From: an uncultured Pelagibacteraceae bacterium
GTDB lineage: Bacteria > Pseudomonadota > Alphaproteobacteria > Pelagibacterales > Pelagibacteraceae
Assembly: GCA_902600855.1 (NCBI GenBank)
Contig: CACKKY010000008.1
Coordinates: 1 to 32,415 of the forward strand
DNA: 32,415 nucleotides
Direction of reading: 5' to 3'
Part shown: piece by piece, positions 26,275 to 32,415 of the stretch
Numbering within the stretch: position 1 is the first letter of the stretch
How the letters are laid out: every line of letters starts with the position of its first letter
Position numbers and translations under genes: made by a program
Notes under the pieces: generated by a model
The model's input: only the letters and a program-made list of their open reading frames with translations
What the model was told of the DNA's origin: nothing
Database searches by the model: none

Positions 26275-27375
26275 ATGTCAGATGATTTTCAAGGTAGAGG
26301 TGGAAGCCCGTGGGGAAAACCCCCAGGTGGAGGCAATGGTTCAGGAAAAGGACCCACACCACCAGATATAGATGCAATAATAAGAGATATTCAAAACAAA
26401 ATTAATAAGTTTCTACCAGGAGGAAGTAAATCTGGAGGAAAACCTATAGGCCTTATAATAATGATTTTACTTTTCGTTTGGCTAGCAAGCGGATTATATA
26501 GAGTATTACCTGATGAGCAGGGTGTTGTTTTAAGATTTGGTAAATTTATAAAAACAACTCAACCAGGATTAAATTACCATTTCCCTTTTCCAATAGAGAC
26601 TGTTGAAACACCTAAAGTTACAAAAGTAAATAGAATGGATATTGGTTTTAGGTCTGAGAGAGATAGTGGTTTTTCAACCGGGGGAGGAGTTGCGGATGTT
26701 CCTCAAGAAAGTTTAATGTTAACTGGAGATGAAAATATTGTTAACATAGACTTTTCAGTATTTTGGGTAATTAAAGATGCTGGAAAGTTTTTGTTTGAAA
26801 TTCAAGATCCTCAACAAACTGTTAAAGCTGCAGCTGAAACAGCAATGAGAGAAGTCATTGCAAAAAGTGACATTCAACCAATTTTGACAGAAGGTAGAGC
26901 AAAAATAGAGATTGAAACTCAAGAAATTATTCAGTCTATATTAGATGAATATCAAAGTGGAATTCAAATTACTCAAGTACAAACTCAGAAAGCAGATCCA
27001 CCAGACCAAGTAATTGATGCTTTTAGAGATGTGCAAGCAGCAAGAGCTGATATGGAGAGATCTAAAAATGAGGCAGAGGCTTACGCTAATGATGTTATCC
27101 CAAGAGCTAGAGGAGAGGCTGCAAAAATTTTACAAGCAGCCGAAGCATACAAAAAAGAGGTAGTTGCAAAAGCAGAGGGTGAAGCAAGTAGATTTGTATC
27201 TATATATAATGAATATGCAAAAGCAAAAGAAGTTACTCAGGAGAGAATGTATTTAGAAACGATGGAAAAAGTTTTAGCAGATATAGAAAAAGTAATCATT
27301 GAAAAAAATGCAGGCTCAGGTGTAGTTCCTTATCTTCCATTGCCAGAATTAAACAAAAATAAATCAACTAATTAA
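26275..27375 (+). CDS. hflK: HflK, membrane SPFH protein of the FtsH-regulating complex
   Basis: 366 residues. A glycine- and proline-rich cytoplasmic N-terminus (SPWGKPPGGGNG) precedes one membrane segment (about 57-75, IGLIIMILLFVWLASGLY). The SPFH/band-7 domain follows: VLPDEQGVVLRFGKF, QPGLNYHFPFPIETV, DENIVNIDFSVFWVI, and a helical DVQAARADMERSKNEAEAYA region that forms the cage wall. With HflC it forms a large cage around the FtsH protease and limits its action on membrane proteins. hflC follows after two bases. The predicted promoter lies just before the ATG. Confidence 0.96.
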   Translation: MSDDFQGRGGSPWGKPPGGGNGSGKGPTPPDIDAIIRDIQNKINKFLPGGSKSGGKPIGLIIMILLFVWLASGLYRVLPDEQGVVLRFGKFIKTTQPGLNYHFPFPIETVETPKVTKVNRMDIGFRSERDSGFSTGGGVADVPQESLMLTGDENIVNIDFSVFWVIKDAGKFLFEIQDPQQTVKAAAETAMREVIAKSDIQPILTEGRAKIEIETQEIIQSILDEYQSGIQITQVQTQKADPPDQVIDAFRDVQAARADMERSKNEAEAYANDVIPRARGEAAKILQAAEAYKKEVVAKAEGEASRFVSIYNEYAKAKEVTQERMYLETMEKVLADIEKVIIEKNAGSGVVPYLPLPELNKNKSTN

Positions 27376-27377
27376 TT

Positions 27378-28247
27378 ATGAAAATACAAAAAATATTACT
27401 ACCAATCATAGCAGTTATAGGAGCCTTAGTTTTCTTCTCAATATTCATAGTCAAGGAAGTTAATCAAGCAATTGTTCTTCAGTTTGGAGATCCAAAAAGA
27501 ATAATTGTTGAACCAGGTTTAAATTTTAAATTACCATTCATTCAAAATGTGGTTTTTTTAGATAAAAGAATTTTAAATTTAGATACTCCACCTGAAGAGG
27601 TAATTGCGTCAGATCAGAAAAGATTGATAGTTGATGCATTTGCAAGATTTGAAATTGTTGATCCTTTAAAGTTTTATATTTCAGTTGGAAATGAGAGAGT
27701 TGCTAGATCAAGATTATCAACGATTATAAACTCGAGAATTAGAAATGTTTTAGGTCAACAAGAATTACAGACTTTATTATCTAAAGATAGAACAAAGCAA
27801 ATGGCATTAATTCAAGAAGGAGTTAATATTGAGGCAGAAAATTTTGGAATAAAAATTGTAGATGTCAGAATTAAAAGAGCAGACCTTCCTCAAGCAAATA
27901 GTGATGCAATCTATAAAAGAATGCAAACTGAGAGGGAAAGAGAAGCAAAGGAGTTTAGAGCAAAAGGAGCTGAAATGGCTGTTACTATTACTTCAACTGC
28001 AGATAAAGAGGTTTCTGTAATACTAGCAAATGCAAATAAAGACTCTGAGATCATGAAAGGAGAGGGTGACGGTCAAAGAAATAAAATTTTTGCTGAAGCT
28101 TTTGGAAGAGATCCAGAATTTTTTGCATTTTATAGAGCTATGCAAGCATATGAAACAGCACTAATAGGTGGGGATACTTCATTGATTTTGTCACCAGATA
28201 GTGAATTTTTTAAATTTTTTGGAAACATAAAACCTAAAACAGAGTAA
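27378..28247 (+). CDS. hflC: HflC, partner of HflK
   Basis: 289 residues. One N-terminal membrane segment (about 7-25) is followed by an SPFH domain: VKEVNQAIVLQFGDPKRI, EPGLNFKLPFIQNVV, FLDKRILNLDTPPEEVIASD, then SRIRNVLGQQELQTLLS. A helical region with MQTEREREAKEFRAKGAEMA comes next, and the C-terminus has FFAFYRAMQAYETAL before the final SPDSEFFKFF, all typical of HflC. It makes the HflKC complex with the upstream gene product. A 61-residue DUF2065 protein follows after ten bases, the same neighbour as in E. coli (yjeT). Confidence 0.96.
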   Translation: MKIQKILLPIIAVIGALVFFSIFIVKEVNQAIVLQFGDPKRIIVEPGLNFKLPFIQNVVFLDKRILNLDTPPEEVIASDQKRLIVDAFARFEIVDPLKFYISVGNERVARSRLSTIINSRIRNVLGQQELQTLLSKDRTKQMALIQEGVNIEAENFGIKIVDVRIKRADLPQANSDAIYKRMQTEREREAKEFRAKGAEMAVTITSTADKEVSVILANANKDSEIMKGEGDGQRNKIFAEAFGRDPEFFAFYRAMQAYETALIGGDTSLILSPDSEFFKFFGNIKPKTE

Positions 28248-28257
28248 TCAAATATTC

Positions 28258-28443
28258 ATGAGGGAATTGATCATAGCTTTTGGTCTTTTTCTTTTTATAG
28301 AGGGAATTTTATATGCCTTATTTCCATCAAAAATGAAAAATATGTTAAAAAAATTAGAGTTAGTTAAAGACAGTCAATTAAGAACAGGCGGGCTAATTTT
28401 TGCAATTATAGGATTTATAATTATTTATTATATAAAGAATTAA
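28258..28443 (+). CDS. Small inner-membrane protein, DUF2065 (YjeT-like)
   Basis: 61 residues with two hydrophobic helices: about 4-22 (LIIAFGLFLFIEGILYALF) and 44-59 (GGLIFAIIGFIIIYYI). They are joined by a basic loop containing FPSKMKNMLKKL. The pattern GLxLxxEGxxYxxxP, a lysine-rich loop and RxxGL is that of DUF2065. The function is unknown. The conserved place directly after hflC suggests a role near HflKC-FtsH, but that is inference from position. The degP start lies one base beyond its TAA. Confidence 0.87.
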   Translation: MRELIIAFGLFLFIEGILYALFPSKMKNMLKKLELVKDSQLRTGGLIFAIIGFIIIYYIKN

Positions 28444-28444
28444 T

Positions 28445-29860
28445 ATGAAAAGTCTAAAATTATTATTGATATCAATTATTTTTTCAATTTCCGTATATTC
28501 TCAATCTATTTCAAAATCAGCACCATCCTCTTTTGCTGATCTTGCAGAAAGATTAATGCCTTCAGTGGTCAACATTTCCACAACACAAACAGTTGTGACA
28601 AATACAAATCCATTTCCTTTTCAATTTCCTCCAGGATCTCCTTTTGAAGATATGTTTAAAGAATTTGGTACACCTCAAGAAAGAAAATCTTCCGCTCTAG
28701 GCTCAGGGTTCATAATTGATGATAAAGGTATAGTGATTACTAATAATCATGTAATTCAGGATGCAGAGGATATTATTGTAAGAGTAAACGGAGATAATGA
28801 ATACAAAGCTAAAGTTCTTGGTGCTGATCCTTTGATGGATATAGCTGTATTGCAACTAGAAACAGATGATGAATTTATCCCAGTTAAATTTGGTGACTCC
28901 GATAAAGCCAGAATTGGGGATTGGGTGATAGCAATTGGAAATCCATTTGGGCTTGGTGGGACTGTTACTGCTGGAATAATTTCAGCTAGAAACAGATCAA
29001 TTGGACTATCAAGATATGAAGATTTTATCCAGACAGACGCATCAATTAATTCTGGAAATTCTGGAGGTCCTTTGTTTGATATGGAAGGAAATGTTATTGG
29101 AATTAATACTGCAATATTAGGGCGTAACGGATCAATAGGAATTGGATTTTCGATACCAGCTAATAGCGCTAAGACTGTAATTGATCAATTAATTGAATTT
29201 GGAGAAACAAAAAGAGGTTGGCTTGGAGTTAGAATACAAGATGTAACTAAAGAGATTGCTGAGGTAGAACAGTTAGACGAAGCAAGAGGCGCATTAGTAG
29301 CTAGTGTTGCTGAAAATAGTCCTTCAGAAAAAGCAGGTATTAAGGCAGGAGATATAATTTTAGAATTCAATGAAGTAAAAATTAATCAGATGAAAGAATT
29401 ACCTGCAATTGTTGCAAAAACAGAGGTTGGAAAAAAAGTTAAAGTAAAAATTTGGAGAAATAAGAAAGAAATTTTAAAAAGTGTAGTTTTAGGAAGACTA
29501 GAAACTTCAGAGGATTTTCAAGTTAGTAAGAAGAAGGAGCCAGTTGAAAAACAAGTTGAAGATATAAAAAATTTAAAAATAACAGTTAGACTTTTAAATA
29601 AAGAAGATATCAAAAATAGAAAATTACCAAACCAAACAACCGGTGTTATTGTTACAAAAATAGAAAACGATAGCCCTCTAAAAAATACAACTTTAGTTGA
29701 GAATGATATTATTATTGAGGCTCAAAAGAAAAGAATAAGATCAATTAGTGACTTAAAACAAATTACTGAAAAAGTTCTTAATTCAAATCAAAAAACAATA
29801 TTATTTGCAATATACAATAGTCAAAATCAAAGAAGATATATTGGTGTCAAATTAGATTAA
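28445..29860 (+). CDS. Do-family periplasmic serine protease (DegP/DegQ/MucD type)
   Basis: 471 residues with a signal peptide (about 1-20, MKSLKLLLISIIFSISVYSQ). The trypsin-like domain has the triad His102 (ITNNHVI), Asp132 (DPLMDIAVL) and Ser206 (NSGNSGGPL). Two PDZ domains follow, the first around 255-345 (RGWLGVRIQDV, then SPSEKAGIKAGDIILEFN) and the second, weaker, in about 370-470 (LLNKEDIKNRKLPNQTTGVI). It degrades or refolds damaged envelope proteins. The position after hflKC is common in alphaproteobacteria, where the gene is often called mucD or degP. Which paralogue this is cannot be settled here, so no symbol is given. Confidence 0.95.
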   Translation: MKSLKLLLISIIFSISVYSQSISKSAPSSFADLAERLMPSVVNISTTQTVVTNTNPFPFQFPPGSPFEDMFKEFGTPQERKSSALGSGFIIDDKGIVITNNHVIQDAEDIIVRVNGDNEYKAKVLGADPLMDIAVLQLETDDEFIPVKFGDSDKARIGDWVIAIGNPFGLGGTVTAGIISARNRSIGLSRYEDFIQTDASINSGNSGGPLFDMEGNVIGINTAILGRNGSIGIGFSIPANSAKTVIDQLIEFGETKRGWLGVRIQDVTKEIAEVEQLDEARGALVASVAENSPSEKAGIKAGDIILEFNEVKINQMKELPAIVAKTEVGKKVKVKIWRNKKEILKSVVLGRLETSEDFQVSKKKEPVEKQVEDIKNLKITVRLLNKEDIKNRKLPNQTTGVIVTKIENDSPLKNTTLVENDIIIEAQKKRIRSISDLKQITEKVLNSNQKTILFAIYNSQNQRRYIGVKLD

Positions 29861-29862
29861 TT

Positions 29863-30774
29863 ATGGATTTTAAATCCAAGATTGTTTTAATCTCAGGCCC
29901 TACCGCATCTGGTAAGTCAAAATTTGCAATTAAACTTGCCAAAAAAATTAATGGTGAGATAATTAATGCTGATAGTATGCAAGTTTATAAAGAATTAAAA
30001 ATTTTGTCTGCTAGACCAAGTTTTAAAGATTACCAAAATATTAAACATCATCTATATGGATTTCATAATGTTAGAAATAATTTTTCTACAGGTGATTGGC
30101 TTAAATTATCTTTAAGAAAAATTGTAGAAATTAAAAAAAGAAAAAAAATACCAATTTTAGTTGGTGGAACTGGTTTATATTTTAATGCAATTCTAAAAGG
30201 ATTAGTTAAAATTCCAAAGATCCCTATTAAATATCGAGATAAAATTAGAGAATTACATAAAAACTTAGGTCAAAAAATTTTTTATAAAAAACTTTTGGAA
30301 TTAGACCCTAAGTCAAAAAATAAGATTAACTCGACAGACTCTCAAAGATCTATTAGAGCTTATGAAGTTAAGAAATTTACAAATAAATCACTTCATGACT
30401 GGTATCAAAATACTAGTCCTGTTTATGAAGATAAAGATTTTTTCAAAATTTATATCAATTTTCCGAGAGATCAGTTGATTTCAAAAATTACCTCAAGAAC
30501 TGGAAAAATGATAAAAATGGGTGCAATTAGAGAAGTACAAAATTTTGTGAAGCTTAAAGTAAAAAAAGATAAAAGCGTCAATAAAGCCATTGGTATAAGC
30601 GAGATCAAAGAATATTTGAATGATGAAAAAAAATTAAATGAAATTAAAGAGAAAATCTCAATAAAGACTAGACAATATGCCAAAAGACAGAGCACATGGG
30701 CCAGAGGGAATATGAAAAATTGGTTTCAACTTGAGTCACTAAATATCAAATCATTTTTAAAAAAAATTAAATAA
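29863..30774 (+). CDS. miaA: tRNA dimethylallyltransferase
   Basis: Adds a dimethylallyl group to A37 of tRNAs reading UNN codons, the first step to ms2i6A. 303 residues. P-loop GPTASGKS (12-19), then INADSMQVYKELKILSARPS, where the Asp is catalytic, HHLYGF, PILVGGTGLYFNAIL, STDSQRSIRAYEV, and a C-terminal TRQYAKRQSTWARG with the family Q-x-x-W. It begins two bases after the protease stop, so it is last in the hflK operon. In many proteobacteria miaA lies beside hfq and hflX; neither is present here. It uses DMAPP, made by the pathway that dxs begins. Confidence 0.96.
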   Translation: MDFKSKIVLISGPTASGKSKFAIKLAKKINGEIINADSMQVYKELKILSARPSFKDYQNIKHHLYGFHNVRNNFSTGDWLKLSLRKIVEIKKRKKIPILVGGTGLYFNAILKGLVKIPKIPIKYRDKIRELHKNLGQKIFYKKLLELDPKSKNKINSTDSQRSIRAYEVKKFTNKSLHDWYQNTSPVYEDKDFFKIYINFPRDQLISKITSRTGKMIKMGAIREVQNFVKLKVKKDKSVNKAIGISEIKEYLNDEKKLNEIKEKISIKTRQYAKRQSTWARGNMKNWFQLESLNIKSFLKKIK

Positions 30775-30787
30775 TTCATTCTAAAAC

Positions 30788-30817
30788 TTGACCAATGAGC
30801 ACAACTTCAGCTAGATT
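30788..30817 (+). promoter_or_regulatory. Possible promoter of the acetolactate synthase gene
   Basis: TTGACC (30788-30793) and TAGATT (30812-30817) are 18 bases apart within the 48-base gap after miaA. The -35 box is good and the -10 box matches four of six positions. Transcription would begin almost at the ATG (30823), so the message would be leaderless. Tentative. Confidence 0.3.
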
Positions 30818-30822
30818 GCGAA

Positions 30823-32415
30823 ATGCCAAAATTATATACAGGAGCAGAAATTGTTTTTAAGTGTTTGGAGGATCAAGGAGTAGAGCATATTTTTGGTTAT
30901 CCAGGCGGAGCGGTTCTCCCAATTTATGATGAATTAAAAAATCACTCATCAATAAAACATATTTTAGTTAGACACGAGCAAGGAGCTGGTCATGCAGCAG
31001 AGGGTTATGCAAGATCGTCTGGAAAACCAGGAGTAGTTTTGGTTACTTCAGGTCCCGGAGCAACAAATGTTGTTACAGCATTGACAGATGCCTATATGGA
31101 CTCTGTTCCTCTTGTTTGTATTTCTGGTCAAGTTCCAACTCATTTAATTGGAACAGATGCATTTCAAGAATGTGATACCACAGGTATTACAAGACCTTGC
31201 ACAAAACATAATTGGTTAGTTAAAGATATCAATGATCTTTCAGATGTAATGCATGAAGCATTTAAAGTTGCAACAACAGGTAGACCTGGACCTGTTTTAG
31301 TTGATATCCCAAAAGACATTCAATTTGCAAAAACAAAATATAAAAAACCAAAAATACAAAAAAAATTAAATGGTAAGTCTCAAAATAAATTTACACAAAA
31401 TGAAGTAGATGAATTAATTAAATTACTAAGCAAAGCAAAAAAACCAATAATATATAGTGGTGGCGGAGTTATAAACTCTGGTCCGAAAGCTAGTGAAGCT
31501 TTAAGAGAATTCGTTAATCTGACTGGTTTTCCAATAACATCAACATTACAAGGCCTTGGCGCTTTTCCTGGAGACGATAACCAATTTTTAGGTATGCTTG
31601 GAATGCACGGAACTTATGAAGCAAACAATGCAATGCATGATTGTGATCTTTTGATAAATATTGGCGCAAGATTTGATGATCGTATCACAGGAAAAATCGA
31701 TGATTTTTCTCCAAGATCCAAAAAAGTTCATATCGATATTGACCCATCGTCAATTAATAAAATTATTAAAGTTGATCTTGCTATAGTTGGAGATGTATCT
31801 AGCGTTATAAATAAAATTAATAAAACAATCATTAAAAGTAAAAATGGTCATAGTAAATCAAACAAATCTAATATTGCTAAATGGTGGGAACAGATAGAAA
31901 AATGGAGAAAAAAAGACTCTCTGAATTTTATTAATAGCGATGAAACAATCAAGCCACAGTATGCTGTTCAAAGACTTTATGAATTAACAAAAAATAAAGA
32001 TACTTTTGTAACCACAGAGGTGGGTCAACATCAAATGTGGGCTGCTCAACATTATAAGTTTAACAAACCTAATAGATGGATGACTTCTGGAGGATTGGGT
32101 ACTATGGGATATGGATTGCCCGCGGCAGTAGGAGTCCAAATTGCTCATCCAGAAAAATTAGTTGTTGATATAGCTGGAGAAGCATCAGTTTTAATGACGA
32201 TGCAAGAAATGTCCACTGCTGTACAATACAATTTGCCAATTAAAATTTTTATTTTGAATAATCAATATATGGGAATGGTAAGACAGTGGCAGGAGCTGTT
32301 GCATGAAAAAAATTATTCAGAGAGCTATTCTGAGGCTTTACCAGACTTTGTAAAAATGGCAGAAGCATATGGATGCAAAGGTATCAAAGCTAATAATCCT
32401 TTAGATCTTGATGAA
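30823..32415 (+). CDS. ilvB: Acetolactate synthase large subunit (partial, open at right edge)
   Basis: Joins two pyruvates, or pyruvate and 2-oxobutyrate, in valine, leucine and isoleucine synthesis. 531 codons are seen of an expected 570-590. The start is the only in-frame ATG after a stop at 30796. IFGYPGGAVLPIYDEL is followed by RHEQGAGHAAEGYA with catalytic Glu52, then TSGPGATNVVTALTDAYMDS and ARFDDRITG. The thiamine-diphosphate domain has TEVGQHQMWAAQHY and GGLGTMGYGLPAA. The metal motif reads AGEASVLMTMQEM, with Glu453 where most relatives have Asp, and is followed by ILNNQYMGMVRQWQELL. The symbol ilvB or ilvI is a convention; no other isozyme can be compared. ilvH would be expected just beyond the window. 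Confidence 0.95.
   Translation, partial: MPKLYTGAEIVFKCLEDQGVEHIFGYPGGAVLPIYDELKNHSSIKHILVRHEQGAGHAAEGYARSSGKPGVVLVTSGPGATNVVTALTDAYMDSVPLVCISGQVPTHLIGTDAFQECDTTGITRPCTKHNWLVKDINDLSDVMHEAFKVATTGRPGPVLVDIPKDIQFAKTKYKKPKIQKKLNGKSQNKFTQNEVDELIKLLSKAKKPIIYSGGGVINSGPKASEALREFVNLTGFPITSTLQGLGAFPGDDNQFLGMLGMHGTYEANNAMHDCDLLINIGARFDDRITGKIDDFSPRSKKVHIDIDPSSINKIIKVDLAIVGDVSSVINKINKTIIKSKNGHSKSNKSNIAKWWEQIEKWRKKDSLNFINSDETIKPQYAVQRLYELTKNKDTFVTTEVGQHQMWAAQHYKFNKPNRWMTSGGLGTMGYGLPAAVGVQIAHPEKLVVDIAGEASVLMTMQEMSTAVQYNLPIKIFILNNQYMGMVRQWQELLHEKNYSESYSEALPDFVKMAEAYGCKGIKANNPLDLDE

Noticed and set aside
30795-30860. A 21-codon frame starting MSTTSARLR overlapping the ilvB start, as a possible attenuation leader peptide
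   Set aside because: It has only two Ile, one Leu and no Val, overlaps the start of the gene itself, and no terminator/antiterminator pair lies downstream.
1-32415. CRISPR arrays, insertion sequences, prophage genes or toxin-antitoxin pairs
   Set aside because: No repeated spacer-like units, inverted-repeat-bounded transposase or matching protein motifs were seen; all protein-coding space is accounted for by the listed genes.

Overview
The window is a gene-dense, very AT-rich piece of bacterial chromosome. Nearly all genes touch or overlap, and only one gap is longer than 300 bases. Codons are strongly A/T-biased, Shine-Dalgarno sequences are mostly weak or absent, and a circularly permuted (two-piece) alphaproteobacterial tmRNA gene is present. 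An alphaproteobacterial-type RpoH and a housekeeping gene set complete the picture. Together these point to a streamlined marine alphaproteobacterium of the SAR11 / Pelagibacterales type. That assignment is an inference from gene content and composition, not from a database search.

Layout, left to right. (1) 1-3632, plus strand: folP (3' end), glmM, thiD and purA, tightly packed with TAATG stop/start overlaps (folate, cell-wall amino sugar, thiamine, AMP synthesis). (2) 3629-5544, minus strand: rpoH (heat-shock sigma) and rluD. (3) 5599-7497: a surface-type acyltransferase with a C-terminal SGNH domain, followed by tRNA-Arg(TCG). (4) 7634-10082, minus strand: an ABC-2 type exporter (permease and ATPase) and a Sua5/TsaC gene for t6A tRNA modification. 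(5) 10103-13120: xseB, ispA and dxs, an overlapping isoprenoid operon. (6) aroC (minus), pdxH (plus) and a long-chain polyprenyl diphosphate synthase (minus). (7) 15992-22395: an operon of an S49 peptidase, glyQ, glyS and pyruvate phosphate dikinase, with a good promoter whose -35 box abuts that of the divergent polyprenyl synthase gene. (8) 22396-22844: the only long gap, filled largely by ssrA on the minus strand. Its tag reads ANESYALAA and its promoter is close to consensus. (9) 22845-24422: a polytopic membrane protein resembling GT-C glycosyltransferases. (10) thyX (plus) and mrp (minus), overlapping tail to tail. (11) 26275-30774: hflK, hflC, a DUF2065 protein, a DegP/DegQ protease and miaA, a membrane/periplasmic protein quality-control operon with a tRNA-modification gene at its end. 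(12) 30823-32415: ilvB/ilvI, the acetolactate synthase large subunit, open at the right edge.

The genes are mainly core metabolism and RNA or protein maintenance. Isoprenoid genes recur: dxs makes the precursor, ispA and the long-chain synthase extend it (probably for ubiquinone and lipid carriers), and miaA uses the C5 unit for tRNA modification. Two cell-surface genes (5599-7497 and 22845-24422) are the most accessory-looking, and each lies beside an RNA gene. I did not find a convincing previously undescribed system. The best hidden element is the permuted tmRNA; smaller points are a Mrp protein lacking its usual N-terminal domain and CxxC pair, a Glu in place of the usual Asp in the acetolactate synthase cofactor motif, and predicted near-leaderless starts.
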